Source: Steromphala cineraria (Eukaryota; Mollusca; Gastropoda; Trochida; Trochidae). From it: 64,000 nt of DNA. Under the pieces are notes generated by a model that saw only the letters and a program-made list of their open reading frames with translations, searched no databases and was not told where the DNA came from. Made by a program: the position numbers and the translations under genes. The stretch lies in NCBI GenBank assembly GCA_916613615.1, contig OU744731.1, positions 62,522,880-62,586,879 on the forward strand, written 5' to 3'. Shown one piece after another: positions 22,426 to 35,582 of the stretch; the first letter of the stretch is position 1; each line of letters opens with the position of its first letter.

Positions 22426-25400
22426 GTAAGTAACTTGTATGTGTTATGATGAACTAAACCTTATATAACAGTTAAGCTGCTAATCAAATGAAATGTATGT
22501 TACTAACAAAACATTTTTGAAGACTTTAAGTAACTCTGCTTCTTTGCAAGCTGATTCTAAAGAGGAACGTATTTGCTGGCAAAGTCAGTGAGATCTATAC
22601 AATGTGATAAAGTAGATAGTGCCTTCTGTGCAGGTGTCAACTTCCATATCTCGTTCTGCTGTGTAATAAAACACCTTAGGTGCCTACGTTCCTTTTCACT
22701 ATCAGTTATTTAACACCTCATGTGTTGAGATCTATTAGGCAAACGTTCTAGTTAATTGGATGTGATACGGTATTAGCACTTCAATATCATAAGCACATTG
22801 CAGGTGGACCAAAGCTCGAGTTTTTCCAGTGAAGATCTCAAGTGATAGTTTTCTTGCTACGAGAGCATTACAATTCTGTGTTTCAGAGTTTACTCAACAA
22901 GATAGTTATTGTTCCAATAAACCCTGGTACCAGAACCAAACAACTCAGAGTCTTTGAAAATAAAGGCTACCCTTTTGCACTTAACAACTCGAAAGGAAAA
23001 CAAGTTCTAATGAATATATGTTATATTGAGTACATGGCCACAAGTCTAAAGACTTGGAAGAGAAAACTATAGAAAGAACGTTAGTTGTTATTGATTAAGA
23101 TCCGGACATTAAGTTTCATCCTTCAATCGAGGAAAATGGTTGGTATGATTAGCAAGCAAACTGAAAAAGGAGTTCGTGATCGAGTTAAAGACTTGCTGTT
23201 ATAAAAGAAATTACATCACATCGGATTGACTATTTAGATTTGATGTATATGGTGGCGCACATGAAACTTTTGAGTTGATCTTATATGTTAAATCAAAATT
23301 GAAAACAATGAAGTGATTAGAGTAGTTCAAAGACGTTTCAGTTCTGGGTTTCTTTTCGATTGTTTCTATTTGACAATCATTTTAAAATCGTTCAAGATTC
23401 ATTATTTCACAGACAACAATAATTCATTCACTTGTCACATTAATATGTCTGTATTAATGGAGCAATATTAAGTTATTGCCTTATCATAATAATTTCTTTT
23501 CTACATTACCTTTATATTTTTCTGAGCACTTTATTATCTAATAAGAAAAATCATGACCAAATGCAGGAAAATCTTATGACAATTTAACACACAAGACTAA
23601 ACATCTGTTTTAAAGTTTTCAAAAAATAATCCATAAACATTTCTCAATATGTTAGTCTTCATTACAGCATACTAAGAATTAACAGACAGCTTTCCAAAAT
23701 GTAATCAAGCTTTCATTTCTGCTAATTGACTACCACTTACAAAAACACACACACTCATATATACGCATACACATGCACAGTGTGCAGCCAAGTATGTCTT
23801 GCATGGAAGTTCTTGTAGTCTGTGAGTACAAGTACATGGCAATTTTCATTTCAACTTTATCAATCAATCACAAACAGTCGTACACAGGCTTTCAATTTAG
23901 ATGCAAATTACAAGCACGCACACTTGAATGTACACACACGCACATGCACGCACTCGTTGCAGGCAAGTACGTCTTTCATGGAAGGTCCTATTAAGCCTAT
24001 GTCCATTAGTACAAACCTCTCTTCTAATATAGCCATTTTATCTCTCTGTGTTCTGGAGATCAACTGCACTTGGTTCTTGAGCATATTCGAGGCCAATGAG
24101 TACACTAGATATACGTATACGACTTAGTAAGGACTAACATACTTTCCTTTTAAGAAAGGACAGAATTGGGATATAGAAGTAGTTGACAGACTTCCTTTGT
24201 TTTACCTACATGTACTAATGTTATTTCTATAGAGGTTATGCCAGTATAGTAATGGGATCAATAGATTCGTTTCACTTATTATTTGTGTTGCACATTAATA
24301 AACAAGTTTTGTTTTGTTGTATGTTCATGTCATATGGCAATGAAGTTTACAAATCGATATTTTTGTGTATGAGTTGAAAGTATATTAAGTTGATCAAGTT
24401 ATCCTTGTTAGAATTATTTGTAAATATCGGTATTTTGTAAAAAAGAGTGAGTACATAATGATCTTATTATTTTACCTTTACATAGTAACAATAAACAAAA
24501 AGAGCACTCAAACAATATCGTTATAAAAATAGAAACAATTGTTCTACTTCCTGTCAGTCAAGCGTAAAAACAACAAAGCTTCCGTGATCAATATAAAGGT
24601 TATTATAAGTTTATGAAGTGAGAGAGTGGGGTTTTAATGTAGTGCTTTGTTTATTTTATGAAAATAAGTGATGAAATCATAAAGGTTAAGTGAAAATATA
24701 TTAAAAGCCCTGTGTTGTAAAACAACTTTTATCAGAATTTCCAAGACCAATATTGAGCGTCTTTTTACTCTTTACTTGTACAAAGCAATTCAGTATTCTG
24801 AAAAAAGTACTGACTTTCACATTATTCAATAATATTTGTGCCTCTGTTAAACAGAATGTACATAGAAATTTTAGAACCTTATTCTTTTTTTGATAAAGAT
24901 CGTTCAGTGTCCAAATGAAAACTTAAATTATGTTTGAGTATATTTTCCAGTGTAAGGAAACATGCACTTCCATGCATGTTCTATTGAACAATAGAGTTAC
25001 TCCCCTTTTACTGATAACCATTAACCTTAACATATTAACAACTCATGTCCAATGTAGGTTTACATTGGTCATGTAAGTGCACCGAACAAGGTCACTTGCC
25101 TCAGAGTGTTTGTTAAAGTTATGAATACAAGACGTTTATTGATCGTCGTCTCTTGGTGAACAGTATTGAAGATACTTCAGTAAGCTTGCTCACAGAGTAA
25201 GACTATTCCTGTTCTATAACCCAGAGATATGAAATATCAAAATATACATCAATCTTTACAGATCTATGAGTTGACATTTCAAATTTGTCACAATACACTT
25301 TTATTCCTTGACATTCTGGACATCAGGTGATATTCTGTGTTGACGATATAGTACACACAGCAGCGAAAACAATAAGTGGTAAAGGACTCATTAAAATCAC

Positions 25401-25871
25401 TGATATTAGGAATAGAGCATATTTACTGCTGTGGTTAACGAAAGAATCCTTCACATAAATTAGTAATTTACACTTTGATATCATCATCTTACGAAAAAAA
25501 AGTTCTAAATCATTTAAAAGAGAGACGACAAGGACACTGTTTGATTTTTGAGTAGATGAGAATAAATACCATGAGGTATTGTTATAAAGGTCTGTTAATG
25601 ATTTAAGAGTTGGCGATTCAACTAAGGAAGTATCAGTGTAAACAATTATATGACTGGCAGAAGACCCTGTAATTTTCATTTATGAGCATTTAACCTACGA
25701 GAACTGTAAATCTATCATTAGTTAGATGATTTCATTATATCAATGAAACGATATTAAGCAGATCAGCACTGCTATCCTTACAAATAATTCCATTGACTTT
25801 GTTAATTGAATGGTAAACAAGCTTTTATGGTGAACATGTCCTATGTGAATTAGTTTATTCTCCCTTGGCAG

Positions 25872-25998
25872 GAGTTACAAAAGAGCAATAGTATTGTGCA
25901 ACCATGCATCAATACCATATTGTATTACTGCATGATTCGCTTCATTGCTGAGATGAATAAGAACTTGTGTTTGTTTAAGCTGCATTCACTAGCTGAAA
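25872..25998 (+). other. Candidate exon B, unit 3 (open frame)
   Basis: Follows a pyrimidine-rich TTCTCCCTTGGCAG and ends before GTTAGT. The frame is open from the acceptor: ELQKSNSIVQPCINTILYYC, MIRFIAEMNKNLCLFKLHSL, AE. Product unknown. Its phase does not join directly to exon A. Confidence 0.2.
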
Positions 25999-26136
25999 GT
26001 TAGTCCCCATGGACAATTTGTAGCATTTTACGTTGTGAGTAGTTTTGCATGGTGACTTTGCCTATTTTAACAAGTGACCTTTGTTTTATAACTGATGTTT
26101 AACACATATATTTATAAAGAGACGTGGACTGTTTAA

Positions 26137-26492
26137 AGGGGCAGTAGCACATTTTTTGATAATTTTATATTTTGAAATTTTCACTGATAATTGTTAGTTG
26201 ATGCTAAATGTATTATTTTGACAGTGTCAAAAATCTCATTAGACAAGCCAATCATCCATAGTCAGAGGACAAAGTATGAAGATTCGCATAAAATCCATTG
26301 GCGACCATTTTGTGTGAACACCTTTAATTCATTTTGCGTAAGAAAAAGCAATCACATGGCTAAACTTTACGTTATATATTTGAATCATTATTGCTCCATT
26401 TAGTTTAAATACATTGTCTATCAATTGGAACCTTTCATTTTCATTTTCCTGACATCACCTTACATTCCCCCTAAAAACGTGCTACTGCCCCT
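26137..26492 (+). mobile_element. TTAA-MITE copy 2, full length (unit 3)
   Basis: A 356-bp non-autonomous element with terminal inverted repeats starting AGGGGCAGTAGCAC and ending with the inverted counterpart, flanked by TTAA on both sides. Unit 4 has the unoccupied site GACTGTTTAAGCATTGGG, which fixes the ends and shows a TTAA duplication. No coding capacity. Confidence 0.9.
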
Positions 26493-27169
26493 TTAAGCAT
26501 TGGGATTTGTTATTATGAATTTTTTACTATGAGTATTCCTTGTCTTTGTCGAATGCTCCTTATCTGAATAAAAAAGAAAGACGACTTTTTTCAGTTCTCA
26601 ATAAGAATTGCTATATCCGGATTATTGGTCGATCCATACAATATTTAAGGTGTATTTCTTTGTCATAGGTGTGAGAACGTTATAGAGTTGAAATATCTAT
26701 AAATATACACATTCAAACACAATTATAATGTGTGTAATGATGCAAATACAATCATATCTATTCATTATATTCAACAGGGTCAGCTTGCAGCAGACTTGAT
26801 CTAAGTGTGTTCCCCGTTTGTCCCGTTCGCCACAACAACTGCATTTGACAACTTATATTAAATTTTGTGATGCGCATGTCATGTTTTCCCGTACATGAAA
26901 AACAACAAAATCGTAATGACCTCCTTATATATGATATACATAATGACCTTTCAAGAACAATTTTGAGAGGGTTCTATATGAATCATACTATTTGTTTCAT
27001 TTGTTTGCGATTTTACCTTATATAATACTATAAATATTATCAATACTGACATTTTATTTCAAATTGCTCATAACGCAAGTTGCCCAAATCACTACATAGT
27101 GTAACCCTGACGCAATTGTGTGATCGGTACTGTCGAAGCCCAGACCGATCTATGTACACCCGTTATTTC

Positions 27170-27330
27170 CAATTCCCATTACTTTGGCTGGGTACACTGA
27201 GTGCAATGTTGATAAAGTGCCTCGCCTAAGGACACACGCAGAATGAGACACAGGTCTCAAATCTTTGGTTTCTTTACCAGGAATCGAACCCGGGAATTGG
27301 TATGAGAGGCTAGCACGTTATTATTGCATA
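27170..27330 (-). repeat. SINE-like sequence, A-box region deleted (unit 4)
   Basis: Body and B box (27280-27290) as in units 2 and 3, with the A-box segment missing at the same place. The shared deletion shows that units 2-4 share an ancestor after divergence from unit 1 at this locus. Confidence 0.5.
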
Positions 27331-28812
27331 AAAATCAATTCAAAAAGACAATGTTGTCTACATCTTTACAATTTGATAATGACACAACCATTTCCATGTA
27401 CATGACAATTTATCCTCTTATCAGAAGTCTGTTTGAATCAATTACTTAGATTTTGTAGGGTATCAAAATAACAAAGAACATTTATAATGGTTGACAACAT
27501 TGACAAGCAAACGGCGTCACAGTTTTGAGTCTTTAGCGTCGATCACAGTCCCTAATGTAGACTCAAACAGCCAACAAAGGAAAGCTTTTAGTTCAATAAC
27601 GAGTGGATTTTCCAGTAATTGCAATATTCTCTTTACTGACACTCGATTGGCTCTTGTGGAGCGCCTTTTGTTGTACAATGAAGGTGGTATACCGTGCGAG
27701 CTATGTATTTTGTTCTCAGCTAATTGCTGTTACTGGTCCTTAGGTCTCAGAATAAATCAGTTAGATAGAAGAAACTGGGGAAAGCAATTTCAAGTCAGAA
27801 AACCAGTCACTTAAAATGCTCTCAAGTAAAATAAAGTAACTTCTGCGGGACAATGTATGTAAATTACAGGGGATGCAAATTGTCAGACAAATTTTAATAT
27901 CTGAAATGCTAAGTGGTAACAATCGTTCTTGTCATGTGTGTAATCATCACTGCCACAGGCCCGACAATAACATTTACCTGCATGCTACCTCTTTCAAAAG
28001 CCAGGACCTAGGGTGATGTTATGCAGTCACAGTCATCAGTTTGCATGTCAATAACTGGTCATAACGTTCCCTAGGAAACTGTTCTTTGCAAACTTTTGTT
28101 GAAGCTGGTTTGTCTTGTATTAAGTGTCAGTTTAATCCAATATCTTTCTGGGCCCCAAGCCAGGGTCTATCCCATCATGGCTCTCTTTCCTAGCATAAGC
28201 TTCCCCAGCTTACATGTTATCCGATTGGGACCTTAAATGGGGCTTTAATTGAAAATCAATATGCGAAGAAGGCTGAAGCGGGGCATCTCCAAGTGCACTA
28301 ATGCGGTCGTTAGACATCATTATTAGTGTCACTGGATATAACCTAGTTATAGTCCAGTAGGCGTAGAGTAACTGAGTGATTCAGTCATACCTCTTCTTCA
28401 GGCTTAACATATCTTCCCCAGAGCAATGGCAGAAAGTTTGCAGGAAATGATGCAATTATTTCTTCCAAAGAAAATATATAGACTAAAAGGGCTGATTCAA
28501 TTGGTTTCATTCGTTCTGATGATTGGCGTATTGTCAGGTTGTCTGAGAGATGGAATGGACGACTGTGGTGCCATAGGCGTTCTATGGAGCTTGTTGTTAA
28601 TTTCACTAATATTGATTTCTGATAATTCCTTTTACCATCTTCTGCTTGGGGATAATCTGACCAAAATGCCATTGAAGAGTTACTTAGAGCAAGTTTAAAA
28701 TATACATTTTGGTTGTTTGTGGTATCAAAGGTTACAGTTCTGCAGGAATAAACCATATCACACGTCCTGTGCGACAGTGCATGAACCCATACACTTCTTT
28801 CTTGGCCTTCAG

Positions 28813-28939
28813 GTGCAGCACAATGAAATTAACATTTTAATCATGATATAAGAATTACCAAAACGATGCGAAGGAGTTGTTCAATACATCTTGTCCTCAT
28901 TTACAAACGTGGTCAAAAGAAGTCCCAGCACCATTACAT
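28813..28939 (+). pseudogene. Candidate exon A, unit 4 (donor destroyed)
   Basis: The acceptor is kept, but the donor reads GAAAGT instead of GTAAGT and the frame has an early TAA. This copy could not be spliced in the same way. Confidence 0.2.
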
Positions 28940-29385
28940 GAAAGTAACTTTTTATTGTGTCATTAATGAACTAAAACTAACTATTTTAACAGTGAAGTTT
29001 CTTATCTTGGTTGATGACATACAATAAGATAAAATAGTATTGCATGCATGCAAACTACGCTAACTTCAGGTTTGCGAGGCACCAAGAATATCTTTTTTAT
29101 TTTTATTACGGTTTCTGATGTCAAAAACGAAAGAAATGTTCAATAATTGTTAAGTTTGTCACAGAAAGGTAACACGTTAAATGGCAGGGTTGTTTTATCA
29201 GATGTGGTTCTGTTCACCGGAAATTCTATTCTTAGTCATTTAAATTGCAAAAATTAAGATTAAAAGCTCACATGTAAAATCAAAACATTAATTAAGGTTA
29301 AACAGTTATCTTTCAACTACTAATTAATTAATACACAAAGTAAATTATAATAGTAGCAACTTGCAATTCACACATATCACAACTA

Positions 29386-29962
29386 AACTCATGTCCAAAA
29401 GAAACGATACCATACAAATCCAAAAATAACTCAATCCACTGCAGATAAATAAGACTAAAACATAGTAATATCATTTCTTCAGTAGTCAACTAACGTCTAT
29501 GCAAAATATGAAAACATTATCTTTTCATGTTTGCGAGAAACATGCATTGGAACAAATCATCGATCTGGAATCTCCTTAACTAGGCGAGATAGCAGAGAGA
29601 AATTGGACACTTTCGCTTGTTTTAAGACGTTCTAGTGCAGTGACCTTTCAACGAATTTATGTCAAATAAAGAGTATTATATCAATAACAAAAATTTCTGA
29701 CATAAATTCAATACTTTATCAATTTTACAGTGACATGACAAAAGTTCGGTTCATAAAACAATTTGAAATTTCGATTTATGCACTCCATGTACATTTGAAA
29801 AGACACAAAATCAAAAGTATCTTTTCCTGAAGAATGAAAATGTGCATACGTTTTTACAAGATATATGCCTATTAGACACACTTAAATTCGACTCTGTCAG
29901 GTTATAGAATTTTGTTTCGGACGTCTTTGAAAACTTGGTATTGTTTCTTTTGGACATGAGTT
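29386..29962. mobile_element. 577-bp terminal-inverted-repeat element with TA duplication (unit 4)
   Basis: The ends start AACTCATGTCCAAAAGAAAC on both strands, with similarity for about 26 bases and one mismatch. They are flanked by TA at 29384-29385 and 29963-29964. The orthologous place in unit 1 (about 7883) is uninterrupted (CAACTATATGGGATG). TA duplication plus inverted repeats suggests a Tc1/mariner-type MITE. It contains no open frame resembling a transposase. Confidence 0.82.
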
Positions 29963-32900
29963 TATTTGGATGTTGATGAAAAACTTTCAATTCCACAAAT
30001 CTCCCAATCTAAATCTGTTTGAACTATAAGAGACTCGACCTTACTTAAGAGTCATTAACGTCATAAAACGTAATCACTTCAAGTCAACCTTCAACAATAG
30101 TCATTAAAAAGTATGTTCAAAAATTTGTTTTAAGACTTTGCATAATTCTGGGACCAAGCTTCTTTGTAAGCAGATTCTAAAGGGGAGAGCGTGTGCTGGC
30201 AAAGTCAATGAGATCTACATAATGTGATAACGTAGATAGAGACTTCTGTGCAGGTGTGAACTTCCCTATCTCGTTCTGCTGTGTAATAAAACACCTTAGG
30301 TGCCTACGTTCCTTTTCACTATCAGTTATTTAACACCTCATGTGTTGAGATCTATTGGGCGAATGTTCTAGTTAATTTGATGTGATACGGTTTTAGCACT
30401 TCCATAGCATTAGCACATTGCAGGTGGATCAAAGCTCGAGTTTTATTACCTTTCCAGTGAAGATCTCAAGTGATAGTTGTCTTGCTACGAGAGCATTACA
30501 ATTCTGTGTTTCAGGTCTTTACTCAACAAGATAGTTATTGTTCCTATAAACCCTTGTACCAGAACCCAATAACTCAGAGTCCTTGAAATAAAAAGAACTA
30601 ATCCTACTCTATCGCACTTAATAACTCGGAAAGAAAACAAGTTCAAATGAATCAATGTTATATCGAGTTCATGGCCACAAGTTTATAGAACGTGAAGAGA
30701 AAACTAAAGAAAGAACGTTAGTTGTTATTGATTAACATCCGGGTATTTTGTTTCATCCTGCAATCGAGGAAAATGGTAAGAATGATTGGCAAGCAAATTG
30801 AAAAATGTGTTCGTGATTGAGTTTAAGACTTGCTGTTTTAAAAGATATTACATCAGATCAGATTGACTCTTTAGATTTTATGTTTAAAGTAGTGTACCTG
30901 AAAGATTTGAGTTCTGGGTTTCTTTTAACTTGTTTCTTAACCCTCTTTCAAAATTATTTTGAATTCGTTCAAGATGATCTGAATGGTTAATTCATTATTT
31001 CAAAGTGGACAATATTTCATTCACTTGTCACATATATATGTCTGTATTAATTGAGCAATATTTAAAAATTTCAAAAACACACAAACACATATATACGCAT
31101 ACACATGCACAGTGTGCAGCCAAGTATGTCTTGCATGTTAGTTGTTATAGTCCATGAGTACAATTACATGACAACTTTATCAAACAATCACAAAAAGTTG
31201 TACATTTGCTTTCAATTCAAATGCAAATTACAAGCAAGCACAATTAAACGCACACACATACACACACGCACTCGGTGCAACCAAGTACGTCTTGCATGGA
31301 AGGTCCTATTAAGCCTATGTCCATTAGTACAAACCTCTCTTCTAATATAGCGCTATATCTCTCTGTAATCTGGAGATCAACTGCACTTGGTTCTTGAGCG
31401 TACTCGAGTCCAATGAGTACACTAGCTACACTTATAGGACTGAGTAAGGACTAACATACTTTCTTTTTATGAAAGTACTGAATGAGGATATAGAAGTAGT
31501 TGACAGAGATCCTTTGTTTTACCTACATGTATGTAATGTTATTTCTATAGAGGTAATGCCAGTATAGTAATGGGATCAATAGATTCGTTTCACTTATTAT
31601 TTGTGCTGTATATTTATAAACATGTTTGGTTTTGTTGTATGATCATATCATATGACAATGAAGTTCACAAATCGATTTGTTTTTGTATTAGTTGAAAGTA
31701 TATTAAGTTGATTAAGCTATCTTTGTTAGAATTCTCTGTAAATATCGGTATTTTGTAAAAAAGAGTGAGTACATAATGATCTTATTATTTTACCTTTACA
31801 TAATAACAATAAACAAAAAGAGCACTCAAACACTATCGTTATATAAATAGAAACAATTATTCTACTTCCTGTCAGTCAAGCGTAACAACAAGAAAGCTTC
31901 CGTGATCAATATAAAGGTTATTATAAGTTTATGAAGTGAGAGAGTGGGGTTACAATGTAGTGCTTTTTTTTTTTAATGAAAATAAGTGATGAAATCATAA
32001 AGTTTAAGTGAAAATATATTAAAAGCCCTGTGTTGTATAACAACTTTTATCAGAATTTCCAAGACCAATGTTGTGCGTCTTTTTACTCTTTACTTGTACA
32101 AAGCAATTCAGTATTCTGAAAAAAAAACTGACTTTCACATTATTCAATAATATTTGGGCCTCTGTTAAAAAGAATGTACATAGAATTTTTAGAACCTTAT
32201 TCTGTTTTTGATAAAGATCATTCAGTGTCCAAATGTAAACTTAAATTATGTTTGAGTATATTTTCCAATGTAAGGAAAAATGCACTTCAATGCATGTCCT
32301 ATTGAACAATAGAGTTACTCCCCTTTTACTGATAACCATTAGCCTTGACATATCAACAACTCATGTCCAATGTAGGTTAACATTGGTCATGTAAGTGCAA
32401 CGAACACAAGGTCACTTGCCTCAGAGTGTTTGTTAAAGATATGAATACAAGACGTTTATTGATCGTCGTCTCTTGGTGAACATTATTGAAGATACTTCAG
32501 TAAGCCTGCTCACAGAGTAAGACTTTTCCTTTTCTATAACCCAGAGATATGAAATGTCAAAATCTACATCAATCTTTACAGATGTATGAGTTGACATTTC
32601 AAATTTGTCACAATACACTTTTATTCCTTGACATTCTGGACATCAGGTGATATTATTTGTTGATGATGTAGTACACACAGCAGCGAAAACAATAAGTGGT
32701 AAAGGACTAATTAAAATCCCTGATATTAGGAATGGAGCATATTAACTGCTGTGGTTAACGCAAGAATCCTTCAAATAAATTAGTAATTTACACTTTGATA
32801 TCATCATCTTACGAAAAAAAAATTCTAAACCATTTAAGAGAGACGACAAGTACAGCGTTTGATTTTTGAGTAGATGAGAATAAATACCATGAGGTATTGT

Positions 32901-33190
32901 TAGAAAGGTCTGTTAATGATTTCAGAGTTGCCGATTCAACTAAGGAAGTATCAGTGTAAACAATTATATGACCAGCAGAAGACCCTGTAATTTTCATTTA
33001 TGAGCATTTAACCTACGAGAACTGTAAATCTATCATTAGTTAGATGATTTTGTTTATATCAATTAAGGGATATTTAGCAGATCAGCACTGCTATCCTTAC
33101 AAATAATTCAATTGACTTTGTTCATTGAATGGTAAACAAGCTTTTATGGTGAACATGTCCTTTGAGAATTGGTTTATTCTCTCTTGGCAG

Positions 33191-33317
33191 GAGTTACAAA
33201 AGAGCAATAGTATTGTGCAACCAAGCATCAATACCATATTGTATACCTGCATGGTTCGCTTCATTGCTGAGATGAATGAGAAATTGTGTTTGTTTAAGCT
33301 GCATTCACTAGCTGAAA
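33191..33317 (+). other. Candidate exon B, unit 4 (open frame)
   Basis: Follows TTCTCTCTTGGCAG and ends before GTTAGT. The frame is open and also open 5' of the acceptor back to an ATG at 33125 (65 codons in all). Unit 2 lacks this segment. Chance openness cannot be excluded. Confidence 0.2.
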
Positions 33318-33621
33318 GTTAGTCCCCAAAGACAAATTGTAGCATTTTACGTTGTGAATAGTTTTGCATGTTGACTTTGCCTATTTTAACACGTGACCTT
33401 TGTTTTATAACTGATGTTTAACACATGTATACATAAAGAGACGTGGACTGTTTAAGCATTGGGATTTGTTATTATGAATGTTTTACTATGAGTGTTCCTT
33501 GTCCTTGTGGTCAAATTCTTCTTATCTGAATAACAAAGAAAGACGATTTTTTTCAGTTCTCAAAAAGAATTGCTGTATTTTCTCTCAATCCGGATTATTG
33601 GTCGATCCATACAATATTTAA

Positions 33622-33976
33622 AGGGGCAGTAGCACGTTTTTTGACAATTTTATATTTTCAATTTTTCACTGATAACTATAAGTTAATGCTAAATGTATTA
33701 CTTTGATAGTATCATAAATCTCATAACACAAACCAATCATCCGTAGTCAGAGAACAAAGTATGAGGATTCACATATATCCATTGGCAGCCATTTTTGTGT
33801 GAACACCTTTAATTCATTTTGTGTAAGAAAAGGAATCGCATGGCTTAACTTTACTTTGTATGTTTGATTTATTACTGCTCCATTTAGTTTTTATACATTG
33901 TCTAAAGATTGGAACCATTTATTTTCATTTTCCTGACATCACCTTATATTCCCCCTAAAAACGTGCTACTGCCCCT
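33622..33976 (+). mobile_element. TTAA-MITE copy 3, full length (unit 4)
   Basis: A 355-bp element with about 20-bp terminal inverted repeats (AGGGGCAGTAGCACGTTTTT). Units 1 and 3 carry the unoccupied site CAATATTTAAGGTGTATT at 12566 and 26640. The TTAA flanks are at 33618-33621 and 33977-33980. Confidence 0.92.
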
Positions 33977-34504
33977 TTAAGGTGTATTTCTTTGTCATAC
34001 GTGTGAGAAAGTTATAGATTTGAAATATCTATAAATTTACACATTCAAACACAGGGTATTTATATTGTGCAACAAGTACGTTAATATATTGATATTAAAT
34101 TTTAATGTGTATTATGATACAAATACAATCATATCGATTTATTGTATTTAGCTTGCAGTAGACAAGCATAAGTATCATCAATGTATTTATTCATGCATTT
34201 TTCATTGTTCTAAATCTTAAATGTTTTCTCATAATATCAGATTCCTTATCACCATGTGCGTCATTATTCATTTGACAGAGTCTTTGTATCAATAGAAATT
34301 ACATTTGTTTCTCATTCCATTGATCGAATGACCAGTGGTCTTGTGCTTGTCAATCCCAAACGAGGACCGAATGACCTGTAGGGTAATCTTATGTTATCTG
34401 GCATCGAAAGTGACGTTACATCAAGGCTTTGTCTGCATCCAAATTTCCGTAGTTGACTTATTTTTCCTCCTCGGTAAATAACATTCAGACATCAAAGATC
34501 AAAC

Positions 34505-35165
34505 ACTATAGTCTCAAAACTCATATTGAGGAATAAAATCTTCATAGCCGCAGAACAGCTATACATATTTAGATATAACCATATAACTTGTCAGTAATCT
34601 TGATGGTGTAAGAAAATGATTATATGGTACAACTCAAAACGGAAGGGATGCAGCCTAGCCAGAAGTCTGTTTTGGTTAGATCAGATGCATAAATGTTCAT
34701 GAATAGCACTGGCATCTTATCGCCATTTCTCCTTGGCAGGATGATTTCCTGATGGCTTATGAAGTTATATTGTTCGCTATTTATGAAAATAACCTATGAT
34801 TTATGGTTGGAAAGGTCGAGTTATCTGAAATCGGATAAAATCATCAAAACTCATATTGAAGAATGAAAATATCTTCATTGTGAAAGAAAAGCTATACAGT
34901 TAGAAACCATACTACTGATCAGCAATATTGATGGTGTAAGCCTGTCTCAATAAGCAAGAGACAATATATTATCTCCTGGTACATTTCTCAATCACAGTCA
35001 ATCCGGAAGGGATGCAGCCTAGACAGCAGACTACTTTGGTTAGATCAGATGTGTAAATGTTCCTGATGATGTGAATAGCTTTGGCATCTCATCGCAATTT
35101 CTCTTCTGGCAGTATAATTTCCTTGTGGCTTATGAACTTATTATGTTTGTTGTTATGATGATAAC
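34505..35165 (+). repeat. Small direct duplication closing the tandem array
   Basis: The tail of unit 4 (about 34505-34820) is repeated in diverged form at about 34827-35165. Shared strings include CTCATATTGA, TTGATGGTGTAAG, GGAAGGGATGCAGCCTAG and TTGGTTAGATCAGATG. Similarity to the array ends near 35165. Confidence 0.65.
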
Positions 35166-35582
35166 AGAAAACATAAGAGCATTTTTATGTAGAAATAATC
35201 GTCATCAGGAAAAAAAGACGTCATGACGGTCAATTGTCTTACCAAGATGATGAGCATTGATTTTTAGATTTTGAAACTATACAAACTCTTGTACCAGTAA
35301 TCTTTTCCTGCATCTCCTAGTCTTATGTCAAATATTACAAATTGGAATGTTAAAAGCGATCAATTGTTCATTTGGATAAACTAAAATCAAGTGTTTAATG
35401 CATGATCTATGCACATTTGCAAATATTTATTTTTATGTGACTTATTTAATACAATATAAGTATATAAGTAAGCTAGCTGCTTTACATTTTGCTCAAGCTG
35501 TAGTAAAATAGTAAAACATATTAATTTTTCAGATTAACAATACTCTACTTAGTCTTGATAACTGCTTGATTGAAATGTTCAA

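Larger units (their letters stand above)
19829..26795 (+). repeat. Tandem segmental repeat, unit 3
   Basis: Direct copy that joins unit 2 inside the SINE-like block, missing about 350 bp of the unit start. Anchors are at 21920 (ATGGCAG) and 22681 (TGCCTACG). It carries a 1036-bp double-hairpin insertion (20411-21446) and a full MITE (26137-26492), both absent from at least one other unit. About 1.25 kb equivalent to unit 1 12760-14010 is deleted near 26770. Confidence 0.8.
26796..34826 (+). repeat. Tandem segmental repeat, unit 4
   Basis: Direct copy starting with TTGATCTAAGTGTGTTCCCC. Anchors are at 28426 (ATGGCAG) and 30301 (TGCCTACG). It has a 577-bp terminal-inverted-repeat insertion (29386-29962) and a MITE (33622-33976). 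It shares the 7500-8040 block with unit 1, but around 31105-31350 it is nearly identical to unit 2, so the copies are mosaic. Confidence 0.8.

Noticed and set aside
25323..25679. 118-codon minus-strand frame in unit 3
   Set aside because: The unit 4 equivalent is frameshifted after about 54 codons and unit 1 has only fragments. No motif is recognised.
28426..28698. 90-codon plus-strand frame in unit 4 with two hydrophobic stretches
   Set aside because: The same ATG in units 1, 2 and 3 meets a TAA at codon 21, and overlapping frames on the other strand are equally open, so there is no sign of coding constraint.
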